64,000 nt of DNA. It comes from Salinicoccus sediminis (GTDB lineage: Bacteria > Bacillota > Bacilli > Staphylococcales > Salinicoccaceae). Positions within the stretch are counted from its first letter, which is position 1. The number at the start of each line of letters is the position of its first letter. The DNA is taken from assembly GCF_000986795.1 (NCBI RefSeq), contig NZ_LAYZ01000023.1, positions 1 to 64,000 on the forward strand, read 5' to 3'. Below are positions 36,533-45,046 of this stretch, piece after piece. Position numbers and translations under genes: made by a program. Below the pieces are notes generated by a model. It saw only the letters and a program-made list of their open reading frames with translations, searched no databases and was not told the origin of the DNA.

Positions 36533-38347
36533 CTATTTTTTATAACCGAAGTCGGGGATGCTGTTCCAGCGCTCACTCAGGTAGCGGGCTGCCATCTTCG
36601 GTTCCCTTTCTCTTGTGAATACTCCCTTCTTGTTCCCCTGGACACGGTTGATGCCGAATTTCGTCTGGAAATCAGCAAAGTTCCATAGCTGTTCGCCGAC
36701 GAAATTATCAATCTCATCAAATACTTTGCTGTTCATCCTGTAGTAGTCTTCCTGATATTCCTCGCTGAAAGGTTCTCCGTACGGGCTGTGGAAGCCCGCC
36801 ACTGTGTCAGCACCGTATTCGGTGTACATGATTGGTTTATCAGGGTATTTTTCCTGCCATGCAAGCAGTTCTTTGCGCGTCTTCGCTTCTGCGGTCTTAA
36901 GATCACCGGTATCCAGATACCAGCCATAATATCTGTTCAGCGCAATGACATCCAACAGATCGGAGCATTGATCCGATTCCGGCGTCGCCATCATGATGTA
37001 GACATTCGTGAGCGGCCGTTTCTGTGGATCCAGTTCACGTGCCAGATTGAACAATGGCTCAAAGTATTCATGTGCCCCGTTGGCATAGGTAGCTGCTTCA
37101 TTGGATATCGACCACATTACGACGCTTGGATGGTTCTTATCCCGGTCGATTAGTTCACGTATGACCTGCTCATGTGCATCGGAAGTGTTCATCACTTCCC
37201 ATGTGCCATCCTTGCTGTCCGCTCCATTCTCGAGTATGGAAAGGTCGAAACTGAAGGAGCCGAACAGACCTACGGCAGGGGTTTCATCGATGACGACGAT
37301 GCCTTCACGGTCGCACAGACGCATCATTTCATCGGAATACGGATAATGTGAGGTCCGGAATGAATTCGCCCCCATCTTTTTCATCAGGTTGATGTCGAGC
37401 ACATTATAGGCTTCATTTAGCCCCCGTCCGTTGACATAGGTGTCTTCATGTTTACCGAAGCCTTTGAAATAGAAGGGCTCTCCATTGATCAGGAACCTTC
37501 CACCTGCGACTTCCACTTTACGTACACCAAACTGTTCGTCATATACATCGGTTGTCTCGCCTCCCTTGATTCCTTCCACTTTCGCAGTGTAGAGATAGGC
37601 ATCAAGCGGCTGCCAGAGAGCAACGTCATCAATAGCCACGCTGACGGTGTTGCCTGAGCTACGCCCTGCCTCATTGCCCTCTTCATCGATGATCGTCACA
37701 AGCACCTCATCAAAATCACCTGCTGTTTTTACATCAACTTTTACATCAGCACGCCTTTTGTCAAGATCGACCTCAGGTGCAATGGAAATATCTTTTATAT
37801 AATCTTTCGGCGTTGTATAGAGGTGTACGGGACGATGAAGGCCGGCATAGTTGAAGAAATCGAAGTTTTCATCCACTTTCCTTACCAGGTTCCCCTCTTC
37901 ATCACTGTGCTCACTGTAGTTACCCACAGGCAAAGTCGTGTAATCCAGCAGATTAGAAAGCCGCACCGTAAGCCGGTTCGTTCCCTGTTCAAGGAATTCA
38001 CCGATTTCAACTTCGAATGGTGTGAATCCACCTTTATGATGCGTCACCTCTCGGCCATTCACGTATACCCATGCTTCATGGGTCGCTGAACCAAAGCGCA
38101 GAACAACACGTTTTTTCATCAGGGGGGTTGCAACTTTGAACTCCCTTTCATACCATGTATAACCACTGTGTTCCCGTATTTCCTTTGTCACTGTCTGATC
38201 ATTGAATGATGCAGGCACTGCCATGACCTCTTCCGCCGGCAGCGGTTCTGCCGGATTGACTGCTTCCACTTCTCTGTCGATCATGAATTTCCATACGCCG
38301 TTCAGGTTCATCACTACACGGCTTTCAGTATCAATTGGATACAGCAT
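36533..38347 (-). CDS. uidA: Beta-glucuronidase (glycoside hydrolase family 2)
   Basis: The product has 604 residues and resembles the staphylococcal beta-glucuronidase over its length (LYPIDTESR start, RFGSATHEAWVYVNG, FNYAGLHRPVHLYTTP, FKGFGKHEDTYVNGRG). It has the GH2 sugar-binding, Ig-like and barrel domains. The acid/base Glu is in VVMWSISNEAATY and the nucleophile in MYTEYGADTVAG; the NRYYGWY and NKKGVFTR loops are as in glucuronidases. There is no signal peptide, so it acts inside the cell on imported glucuronides. It is controlled by the divergent AraC protein (inference). RBS GGAGG. Confidence 0.95.
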   Translation of the reverse strand: MLYPIDTESRVVMNLNGVWKFMIDREVEAVNPAEPLPAEEVMAVPASFNDQTVTKEIREHSGYTWYEREFKVATPLMKKRVVLRFGSATHEAWVYVNGREVTHHKGGFTPFEVEIGEFLEQGTNRLTVRLSNLLDYTTLPVGNYSEHSDEEGNLVRKVDENFDFFNYAGLHRPVHLYTTPKDYIKDISIAPEVDLDKRRADVKVDVKTAGDFDEVLVTIIDEEGNEAGRSSGNTVSVAIDDVALWQPLDAYLYTAKVEGIKGGETTDVYDEQFGVRKVEVAGGRFLINGEPFYFKGFGKHEDTYVNGRGLNEAYNVLDINLMKKMGANSFRTSHYPYSDEMMRLCDREGIVVIDETPAVGLFGSFSFDLSILENGADSKDGTWEVMNTSDAHEQVIRELIDRDKNHPSVVMWSISNEAATYANGAHEYFEPLFNLARELDPQKRPLTNVYIMMATPESDQCSDLLDVIALNRYYGWYLDTGDLKTAEAKTRKELLAWQEKYPDKPIMYTEYGADTVAGFHSPYGEPFSEEYQEDYYRMNSKVFDEIDNFVGEQLWNFADFQTKFGINRVQGNKKGVFTREREPKMAARYLSERWNSIPDFGYKK

Positions 38348-38412
38348 TATTCATTTCCTCCATTCAGGTTTTGAATTATTCTCTCTACTGTTATTATAGA
38401 ATACCCACCATC

Positions 38413-38445
38413 TTGTGATTAGCATTTTATTTGCTATAATAGCAT
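38413..38445. promoter_or_regulatory. uidA/AraC intergenic control region
   Basis: On the plus strand TTGTGA (38413-38418), 16 bases and TATAAT (38435-38440) make a promoter for the AraC gene. Two TAGCAT repeats (38420-38425 and 38440-38445) lie 20 bases apart, the two-turn spacing usual for an AraC-type dimer, and the second forms the palindrome TGCTA-TTA-TAGCA. A uidA -10 (TATAAT on the minus strand, 38393-38398) lies about 25 bases away with no good -35, which fits an activator-dependent promoter. Confidence 0.6.
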
Positions 38446-38484
38446 TTATATTACTTATTTTTTTGAAAATAAGGAGGAATAAGA

Positions 38485-39708
38485 ATGACCGATGATATAC
38501 ATGATGATTTTATGAAATCCAGCCGAATCATACACCATACAACAAAAATGGATGTCACCCTGACAGACAGAAAGGGTAAAATCATGCAACAATACAGTAA
38601 TCATGCCATCCCATCCGTCCTTGGCAGAACCGCAGATGATTATGTATATATCAATGGAGTGCTCATAGATGAATCTCCCAATAAATACCTGCACTACACC
38701 AATCTTTACGGTATCGAATATATAGCGGCCGGCGTATACAGATCCGATGGATACATTGGCGCCATGATAATCGGACCATTCATCTCCGGCATTTCAATCC
38801 TCGATTTTGTACAGGAGGTCATCGCCGAAAATAACCTGCCGATCGGGGAGCGGAAAGAACTGGAACAGTTCTACCAGTCACTGTCTGTTTTGGATGAAAT
38901 GGATACAAACCACTTTGGAAACCTTTTGGTAAACCTGGTAACCGGAGGTTATATTGAAGCGCAGCCAGCCGGTACCAGTGCTACTCATCCGGTCATCGAT
39001 TATGAACAGGTAGAATTGACCAGAGAGGAATACAAAGAAACCATTGAAAAAAGATACCATCATCAGAATAAGATGATGGAGGCCATCCAAAGAGGCGATA
39101 AAGAAGGCGTGGAAAAGGAACTGGACACCATGATGGATATATTCGTGGGCTTTTCCGACCGGATACCCGGCAGCCCCATACGATCATCCAAAAATATGGC
39201 ACTGGTGTCCAACACAAGTTTCAGGGTCGCCGCAGAAAACAGCGGTGTGCATCCCATTTATCTTCACATCATCTCTGAAAGATTCGCCATACTGATAGAA
39301 AAGACTGACACACTGACCAATTTAAAAAAACTGATTACTTCCATGGCGAATGAATACTGTGATCTTGTCCATTCCTTTTCAACAGGCGGCTACAGCCCCC
39401 ATGTCAGAAAGGCGATGGATCATATCATGATGAACCTCGGAGAAACGCTCACTTTATCCGGTATTTCAGAAAAGCTGCATATCAATCCCTCCTACCTCTC
39501 CAGAAAATTCAGGGAGGAAACAGGTATTTCCATGACAGGATTCATTACGGAGAAAAGGATGGATGAAGCGAAGATCTATCTCAGGAAGAGAAAACACTCC
39601 ATAACGCATATCGCATTGCTGCTTGGATTCAATGATTTGAATTATTTCAGCAGAGTCTTTAAAAAACATACCGGACTCTCACCGAGGCGGTATGCTGCAA
39701 AGGCATAG
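38485..39708 (+). CDS. AraC/XylS-family transcriptional regulator
   Basis: The product has 407 residues. The C-terminal 100 form the AraC double helix-turn-helix (LTLSGISEKLHINPSYLSRK, then ITHIALLLGFNDLNYFSRVF and KKHTGLSPRRY). The long N-terminal part has no clear cupin or receiver motif and may sense a sugar or glucuronide. It is divergent from uidA, so it most likely activates that gene. AAGGAGG precedes the ATG. A perfect palindromic terminator starts at its stop codon. Confidence 0.9.
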   Translation: MTDDIHDDFMKSSRIIHHTTKMDVTLTDRKGKIMQQYSNHAIPSVLGRTADDYVYINGVLIDESPNKYLHYTNLYGIEYIAAGVYRSDGYIGAMIIGPFISGISILDFVQEVIAENNLPIGERKELEQFYQSLSVLDEMDTNHFGNLLVNLVTGGYIEAQPAGTSATHPVIDYEQVELTREEYKETIEKRYHHQNKMMEAIQRGDKEGVEKELDTMMDIFVGFSDRIPGSPIRSSKNMALVSNTSFRVAAENSGVHPIYLHIISERFAILIEKTDTLTNLKKLITSMANEYCDLVHSFSTGGYSPHVRKAMDHIMMNLGETLTLSGISEKLHINPSYLSRKFREETGISMTGFITEKRMDEAKIYLRKRKHSITHIALLLGFNDLNYFSRVFKKHTGLSPRRYAAKA

Positions 39709-39742
39709 AAATACCGCTTTGATGTGCATCAAAGCGGTATTT
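39709..39742. terminator. Bidirectional terminator after the AraC gene
   Basis: AAATACCGCTTTGATG, TG, CATCAAAGCGGTATTT: a perfect 16-base stem with a 2-base centre, between convergent genes. Confidence 0.93.
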
Positions 39743-39751
39743 GAGAGCCGA

Positions 39752-40525
39752 TCATCTGAACACCAGGCCGCCGTCAGTGACAATAGCCTGACCGGTTATA
39801 TAATCAGAATCATCGGAAGCCAGGAATGACACCAGGTTTGCCACATCTTCCGGCTCCTGCGGCCTTCCGAGAAGGATATCTCCCGAGAATTCCCTGAAAG
39901 CATCACCGGGTTTCATATGATCGTAGTATTTGACCATTTCCTCATCTATCCGGTCCCACATGGCTGTACCTGCCACACCCGGACAGTAGGCGTTGACCCT
40001 GATATCATATGGGGCAAGCTCCTTCGCCGAAGAATGGGTGAACGATTTTACGGCGTGCTTTGTTGCCGAATATGTCGAGAGCATCTCATATGATTCATGC
40101 CCCGCGATACTGCAGGCATTGATGACTTTTCCTTTAGTCTTCTGTTTCCTGAACTGTTCCGCAGCCGCCTGGGTGCCGAATACCACACCGTTCACATTGA
40201 TGGAGAATGCCTTGTTCAGCTGCTCTTCATCCACATCAAGAAACGGCGTGACAACATCGATACCTGCATTGTTGACGAAGACATCAAGCCTGTCGAACGC
40301 CTCCACCGCCCGTTGCACAAGCAGAAACTGATGTTCCTTTTTGGAGACATCTCCCTGAACACCAATCACATCAAGTCCTCTCCCCTTGATCTCCTCCACT
40401 GTGGAATTGACCGCTTCTGCATTGATATCATTGACGACAACTTTAAAACCATCTTTTGCCAGACGTTCTGCAATCCCCTTACCAAGACCACCGCCCGAAC
40501 CGGTTACAACAGCAACTTTAGACAT
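39752..40525 (-). CDS. Short-chain dehydrogenase, acetoin/diacetyl reductase-like
   Basis: The product has 257 residues. The ATG at 40525 follows GGAGGGG. SDR motifs are [17 protein letters not shown] (NAD-binding), NNAG, the catalytic Ser in NACSIAG and YSATK (Tyr and Lys), with the family end [15 protein letters not shown]. The overall pattern, including length and the FVNNAGI[11 protein letters not shown] stretch, resembles ButA (S)-acetoin-forming diacetyl reductase. Substrate choice within the SDR family is uncertain. Confidence 0.85.
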   Translation of the reverse strand: MSKVAVVTGSGGGLGKGIAERLAKDGFKVVVNDINAEAVNSTVEEIKGRGLDVIGVQGDVSKKEHQFLLVQRAVEAFDRLDVFVNNAGIDVVTPFLDVDEEQLNKAFSINVNGVVFGTQAAAEQFRKQKTKGKVINACSIAGHESYEMLSTYSATKHAVKSFTHSSAKELAPYDIRVNAYCPGVAGTAMWDRIDEEMVKYYDHMKPGDAFREFSGDILLGRPQEPEDVANLVSFLASDDSDYITGQAIVTDGGLVFR

Positions 40526-40621
40526 AATGATCCCCTCCGTTTTTTTATCTTCCAATTCAATTATAGTCAATAATGCCCATTGCCTCAATGATATATCAGA
40601 AAATTCCGCCAAAATAAGTAT

Positions 40622-40650
40622 TTGACATTTTCATCAATACCATGTAAATT
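40622..40650 (+). promoter_or_regulatory. tRNA-Val promoter
   Basis: TTGACA (40622-40627), 17 bases, TAAATT (40645-40650), 22 bases ahead of the tRNA 5' end. Confidence 0.75.
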
Positions 40651-40672
40651 AGAGTCTAGTGATTTACATAAT

Positions 40673-40744
40673 GACTCCGTAGCTCAGCGGGAGAGCGCTT
40701 GCTTGACATGCAAGAGGTCGGTGGTTCGAAACCACTCGGAGTCA
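40673..40744 (+). tRNA. tRNA-Val (anticodon GAC)
   Basis: A 72-base cloverleaf. The acceptor stem is GACTCCG with CGGAGTC and discriminator A. The D-arm is GCTCAGCGGGAGAGC, the anticodon stem is CTTGC with GCAAG around TTGACAT (anticodon GAC), and the T-arm is GGTGGTTCGAAACCACT. The CCA end is not encoded. It is a single-gene unit with its own promoter and terminator. Confidence 0.95.
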
Positions 40745-40750
40745 CTAAAG

Positions 40751-40781
40751 AAGCATCCGGAAAAATTTCCGGATGCTTTTT
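40751..40781 (+). terminator. Terminator after tRNA-Val
   Basis: AAGCATCCGGAAA and TTTCCGGATGCTT form a 13-base stem followed by TTTTT. Confidence 0.9.
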
Positions 40782-40811
40782 CTATTGAATCGGCTATTTA
40801 AATTAACAGGG

Positions 40812-41705
40812 TCAGACAAACGAGTTGCCGAGCACGCTGTTTACATCGTTTACGACGACGAAGGCATTCTCATCGTACTTTTTGATCAGCCTTTTAAGCC
40901 TGACCAGCTTGGATTTGTTGATGACGACGTAGAGGATATCCTTTTCCGTCCTTGTATAGAAACCTTTGCCGTTAAGCATTGTCACACCGCGGCCGATTTC
41001 ACTGTTGATCAGTGTACCGAGTGCCTCGGGCTTTTCTGAAACGATTGTAACAGCCTTTTTCGGATTCATGCCTTCGATGATGAAATCCATCACTTTGACC
41101 GCAATATACATTGCAGTGACAGTGAGGAGCACTTTTTCGACTGTAAGGACCGTCAGACTGAGCAGGATGACGATGAGATCGACCACCAGAATGGCAGTTG
41201 CTATTTTTACATCCAGGAATTTATGGGCGATCCGCCCGATTATTGCCGAACCGGCCGTCGTTGCGCCGATACGGATGACAAGACCATTGCCAAGCCCAAT
41301 GAACAGGCCGCCGAATATGACGTTGAGCATGATTTCATCCGATTGGATCGTCCATGTTTCAGTCAGTCCCAAAAACATGGACATCATGATCACTGCAAAT
41401 ATCGTGTAATACATCGCACGTCTCGAAAGGTACCTGAAACCCACTATGAGCAGGAGGCCATTGAGTATCAATGTGGATATGGCCGGTGATATATCAAACG
41501 CGTACAGAAGGATAATTGCCAGTCCTGTGACGCCCCCTTCACCCAGATTACCTGCAATCATAAAAGTATTGACACCGATGGAAAAAAGGAATGAACCCAA
41601 TATCACGACAGCAATATTTATCAACGTCTGTACCGTGACCCTCGGTGTCATGTAGATCCTCATCTTTTCAAAATTGATTCTTCTGCGTTTTCTTCTATTC
41701 TTCAC
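40812..41705 (-). CDS. YitT family membrane protein
   Basis: The product has 297 residues. A basic N-terminus (KNRRKRRRINFEK) is followed by five or six helices with the family signature FMIAGNLGEGGVTGLAIILL and GNGLVIRIGATTAGSAI. It ends in a soluble DUF2179 domain (ILYVVINKSKLVRLKRLI, then DENAFVVVNDVNSVLG). The start is GTG at 41705 with AGGAGGG. YitT proteins are conserved in Firmicutes; the function is unknown. Confidence 0.92.
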   Translation of the reverse strand: MKNRRKRRRINFEKMRIYMTPRVTVQTLINIAVVILGSFLFSIGVNTFMIAGNLGEGGVTGLAIILLYAFDISPAISTLILNGLLLIVGFRYLSRRAMYYTIFAVIMMSMFLGLTETWTIQSDEIMLNVIFGGLFIGLGNGLVIRIGATTAGSAIIGRIAHKFLDVKIATAILVVDLIVILLSLTVLTVEKVLLTVTAMYIAVKVMDFIIEGMNPKKAVTIVSEKPEALGTLINSEIGRGVTMLNGKGFYTRTEKDILYVVINKSKLVRLKRLIKKYDENAFVVVNDVNSVLGNSFV

Positions 41706-41743
41706 AATTACCCTCCTTTAAATCGCTTGAGTACCGCCGATTC

Positions 41744-41773
41744 ATGATAAGGGAGAATGCATGTAAATTGCAA
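41744..41773 (-). promoter_or_regulatory. yitT-family gene promoter
   Basis: On the minus strand TTGCAA (41768-41773), 18 bases, TATCAT (41744-41749), about 40 bases ahead of the GTG start. Confidence 0.55.
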
Positions 41774-41829
41774 CTCTTTTTTTGTATTCCTAATTGTTTA
41801 TATTTTCAATAAAACAACCACCCAAAATT

Positions 41830-41978
41830 TTATCGCCTTTCTTTGACAAATTCTTCGATTGCTTTTATACCGATGAACTGCATTTTTAATTTGTTCATCG
41901 ATGGTATCAGGAAGTTCAGGATTTTGGTATTAAACGCGAACCTTCCGTATCGAGCACCGTCTCGTCATTCCATCTCAT
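41830..41978 (-). pseudogene. Possible broken small gene of unknown family
   Basis: An ATG at 41978 with a good GGGAGG site opens a 20-codon frame (MRWNDETVLDTEG and on). In a neighbouring frame the sequence continues protein-like (RFAFNTKILNFLIPSMNKLK, then MQFIGIKAIEEFVKERR) to a TAA at 41830. A single frameshift could join them into a product of about 50 residues. I recognise no family. The rest of the 41706-42064 gap holds only the yitT promoter. Confidence 0.35.
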
Positions 41979-42064
41979 ATTTTCCTCCCACCAATCATTC
42001 TTTAAATATTAATCCAATTCATTCTCATCTGATGAATTGAGAATTCCCTTTTTTCATATCCCCT

Positions 42065-43012
42065 CTATCTGTTTGAACTATTTAATATTCGTGCCGTCAC
42101 AGAAAGGACAGGCAGTTCGATCAGCGGTCCGATGACAAGAGCGAGGGCGATCAGTGGTTCGTCAGCAAATGCAGTGACGGCAATGGCCAGTGCAATCGGT
42201 GAATTCCTCGCCATGGTGGTCATTATCAGGCTGACAGTATCGGCCCGCCCGAATTTCATCAGGCGTCCGGCCAGACTGCTTACGAAAAATGTCACCAGGA
42301 AAAACAACAGGACCGGAACGAGCAGCAGCAGGACAATACTTGGATTGCCTGTCAACGCATCCCTTTCTGATGCAAACATGGCCATTACGGCAAGGGCCAG
42401 AAAAATGATATTGAACTGTCCGAAGAATGGGGAAACCTTTTCTTCGATAACATTTTTTCGTCTGCCGGAAAGGGTGAGTCTGGCGGCTGACGCGAGCACC
42501 ATCGGCACAACGAGCACAAGCAGTATGCTCCCCAGTATATCTCCCGGCCCGACTGTTTCATATGTACCGAAAAACATATAGAGATATACAGGCAGAAGTA
42601 TGACCTGGATCACCAGGTTGACCGGCAGCAGGGACGTGGACAGTGCAGTATTGCCTTTCGCCACTTCCGTGAATACCAGATACCAGTCGGTGCACGGTGT
42701 GACCATGAGCATGATGAAGCCGATCCAGAGCATAGGGTGGCCAGACAGGAACACCGCTCCGATACCGTAGGCAAGAAGAGGTGTCCATATAAAGTTTATT
42801 ATCAGTGAGGTCCAAAAAAACCGCACTTTTTTAAATGACAGCACAATGTTTCCAAAGGGCATCATTATGAAAAGCCCGAAAAGCATGATCATCAGAAATG
42901 GTAATATAAAAATCCCTGCATACTTCTGTATGACAGGGATTCCTCCGACCATCAGCCCCATAAGCACTGCCGCCATGATGATGAATGACTGATATTTTTC
43001 AAGTGTCTGCAT
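42065..43012 (-). CDS. ACR3/BASS-superfamily transporter (arsenite or bile-acid symporter-like)
   Basis: The product has 315 residues and about ten helices. The segment IMLMVTPCTDWYLVFTEVAKGN, with its conserved Cys, and the later TTMARNSPIALAIAVTAFADE resemble ACR3-type arsenite permeases and the wider BASS superfamily. No arsR or arsC is nearby, so arsenic resistance is not supported by context. It starts 40 bases after the DUF1801 gene stop with GGGGG upstream. Confidence 0.78.
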   Translation of the reverse strand: MQTLEKYQSFIIMAAVLMGLMVGGIPVIQKYAGIFILPFLMIMLFGLFIMMPFGNIVLSFKKVRFFWTSLIINFIWTPLLAYGIGAVFLSGHPMLWIGFIMLMVTPCTDWYLVFTEVAKGNTALSTSLLPVNLVIQVILLPVYLYMFFGTYETVGPGDILGSILLVLVVPMVLASAARLTLSGRRKNVIEEKVSPFFGQFNIIFLALAVMAMFASERDALTGNPSIVLLLLVPVLLFFLVTFFVSSLAGRLMKFGRADTVSLIMTTMARNSPIALAIAVTAFADEPLIALALVIGPLIELPVLSVTARILNSSNR

Positions 43013-43052
43013 GGTTACCCCCGCTTCTCCGATTGATGAGGCGCATCACTGG

Positions 43053-43421
43053 TCATCTCCAAAATCTGTCATTATCTTTTTTATCTTCAATATTAAAGTC
43101 GACCAGCTTTCTGATCAGTTCATAATTCATCGGTTCATTCCATGTCATCCTGATGACATTATCCGTGTAACTGTGACCAGCTTCTTTGATTTCCGGTTCA
43201 AAATGTTTGATTGCCACAGTTTCCGGCGCAACGGATACATGTTTTTTGGATACGCTGAAAGCGATGATGAAGGTGCCGTGATCTGTGAACATAGGCTGAT
43301 TCCATTTAACCGTCTTTCCCAATCCACGATATTCATCCGAAATCCACTGCAGCACTTCCTCAATTTTGAACCGCGCTTGCTGATCATCCAACTTGTCCAG
43401 AAAATCTTTGAATTCTTCCAT
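43053..43421 (-). CDS. DUF1801 family protein (frataxin-like iron chaperone fold)
   Basis: The product has 122 residues and matches the YdhG-type DUF1801 family: TVKWNQPMFTDHGTFIIAFS in the centre and VIRMTWNEPMNYELIRKLVDF near the end. Bacillus relatives act as frataxin-like iron chaperones. AGGGAGG lies just upstream of the ATG. It is followed by the ACR3-like transporter and may be co-transcribed with it. Confidence 0.85.
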   Translation of the reverse strand: MEEFKDFLDKLDDQQARFKIEEVLQWISDEYRGLGKTVKWNQPMFTDHGTFIIAFSVSKKHVSVAPETVAIKHFEPEIKEAGHSYTDNVIRMTWNEPMNYELIRKLVDFNIEDKKDNDRFWR

Positions 43422-43442
43422 CTTCTTTCCTCCCTGCTACTT

Positions 43443-43970
43443 TTATGAAAGCAGTTCTTCTATGTGCCATGACTCTCTTTTGTACAATTTAAACATGAAG
43501 AACATCAGTATCACCACTGCAAAAATCACGCCGTTTTCTTCTATTTCATCGTCCATTGCTACGGTAATCTTTTCAGGTGAATATTCAGTGATTACAGCGG
43601 CTTTTCTGCGGTCGATGAAAACATCCATGTCGCCCTCTTCATCCTCTTTTATATACATATGGCGTTCCCCGATATGCCCCTTCACCCTGAATCGCAGCAG
43701 GTTTTTTCCCGCCTTTTCCTTGAGGAACATTGCCGTTTCTCCGGCAGCAATAATGTAGTTGGCGATATTCAAATCCCTGAACTTGCGCCGTTTCAACCCG
43801 ACAATCACTTTGGAGCCCTCTTTGGAAGTAAAAGAATACGTATGTTTTTCTTCACATTTCCTCAGTACGTCTTTCTCAATGGACCCGGCTGACCCGCCCT
43901 TATCATCGACTATCTGGACAAGCCTGTGATCGTCCGCTTCAATAGTGGCCTGGAACTGGTATTCTTTCAT
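43443..43970 (-). CDS. Membrane-anchored protein with beta-rich domain, unknown
   Basis: The product has 175 residues. Some 145 residues are strand-rich (VQIVDDKGGSAGSIEKDV, then FRVKGHIGERHMYIKEDEEG), suggestive of a tubby/LURP-like barrel. One hydrophobic helix follows near the C-terminus (IFAVVILMFFMFKLYKR) and a short tail. The fold suggestion is weak and based on pattern only. GAGGAGG precedes the ATG. Confidence 0.6.
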   Translation of the reverse strand: MKEYQFQATIEADDHRLVQIVDDKGGSAGSIEKDVLRKCEEKHTYSFTSKEGSKVIVGLKRRKFRDLNIANYIIAAGETAMFLKEKAGKNLLRFRVKGHIGERHMYIKEDEEGDMDVFIDRRKAAVITEYSPEKITVAMDDEIEENGVIFAVVILMFFMFKLYKRESWHIEELLS

Positions 43971-44057
43971 AGCTGCCTCCTCAAACCTTTAACCTGTTAT
44001 TCATCAGTTGCTTCAATTATAAACATATTGTCCCGGGCTTCAAAGCCTAATCACCGA

Positions 44058-44095
44058 CAAAAACAAAAGAAGTCCGGCCGTATTTTCGGCCGGAC
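44058..44095 (-). terminator. Terminator after the aldo/keto reductase gene
   Basis: GTCCGGCCG and CGGCCGGAC form a 9-base stem, followed on the minus strand by TTCTTTTGTTTTTG. Confidence 0.85.
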
Positions 44096-44107
44096 ACTGG
44101 CGCTATA

Positions 44108-44959
44108 TCATACAAACTCTTCGTACTCATTCGGATGCTGACCTTCCACTCTTCCCTCTTCACCTTTATCAAGGGAATCAATCTCTTTTACATCTTCGTC
44201 GGTCAGCTCAAAATCGAAGACATCCAGGTTCTCCCTCTGATGCACCGATGATGATGACCTCGGAATGACGAGTACATCATTCTGTACATTCCAGCGTACG
44301 ATGATCTGGGCAGGCGATTTACCATGCTTTTCTGCAATTCCCCTGATTGTCTCATTTTCCAGAACATCATTGATTTCCCGGCCGAAGGGACTCCATGCCT
44401 CCGGAACGATTCCAAGCCGCTTATTATCTTCAACAAGTTCATTATTGTTGAAGTAAGGGTGTCTTTCGATCTGGTTTGTGGCAGGTGTGACGCCTGTCTC
44501 ATCAATGAGTTTCTCCAGATGTTCCGTCAGGAAGTTGGATACACCGATGGTCTTTATGAGACCGAATTTCCGCGCATCTATCAGGGCCTGCCATGCTTCC
44601 ACATATTTCCCCTGCTTCGGCAGCGGCCAGTGAATCAGATATTTGTCGAAATAGTCGATGCCGATACGGTAAAGGGATTCCTGAATCATCCGGATTGCCT
44701 GATCGTAATCATGTGCCGCACCCGGCAGTTTTGAATTGATGATCAGCTCTCCCCTCGGGACGGTCGTGCGGCGGATCGCCTCTCCGACAGCCCCTTCATT
44801 ATTATAATTGGTTGAAGTGTCGATAAGACGGTATCCATTCTCCTCTATCGCAGTCACAATACTGCCGACGCCCCGCGCTCCTTTCAGGCTGATGGTGCCA
44901 AGACCGATCGCAGGGGTGCCAGTGCCGTCATTCAACGCATATCTTTTTATATTTCCCAT
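44108..44959 (-). CDS. Aldo/keto reductase
   Basis: The product has 283 residues of the AKR5 type. The catalytic tetrad is visible: Asp and Tyr in RLIDTSTNYNNE, Lys in NSKLPG and His in YLIHWPLPKQG. The NADPH region reads IPRSSSSVHQRENL. It reduces carbonyl compounds such as diketogluconate or methylglyoxal; the substrate is unknown. AAAGGAG precedes the ATG. It stands alone between terminators. Confidence 0.93.
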   Translation of the reverse strand: MGNIKRYALNDGTGTPAIGLGTISLKGARGVGSIVTAIEENGYRLIDTSTNYNNEGAVGEAIRRTTVPRGELIINSKLPGAAHDYDQAIRMIQESLYRIGIDYFDKYLIHWPLPKQGKYVEAWQALIDARKFGLIKTIGVSNFLTEHLEKLIDETGVTPATNQIERHPYFNNNELVEDNKRLGIVPEAWSPFGREINDVLENETIRGIAEKHGKSPAQIIVRWNVQNDVLVIPRSSSSVHQRENLDVFDFELTDEDVKEIDSLDKGEEGRVEGQHPNEYEEFV

Positions 44960-45046
44960 TGTAGATCTCCTTTCTAATGACTATGATGAGATAACTCTGC
45001 TGTTTATATTAATTCCTCAGAATCTGTCCTGCTAAACAACATCTTC

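Noticed and set aside
42065-43012. Arsenic resistance operon
   Set aside because: The transporter resembles ACR3, but arsR, arsC and arsA are absent nearby and the BASS superfamily is broad.
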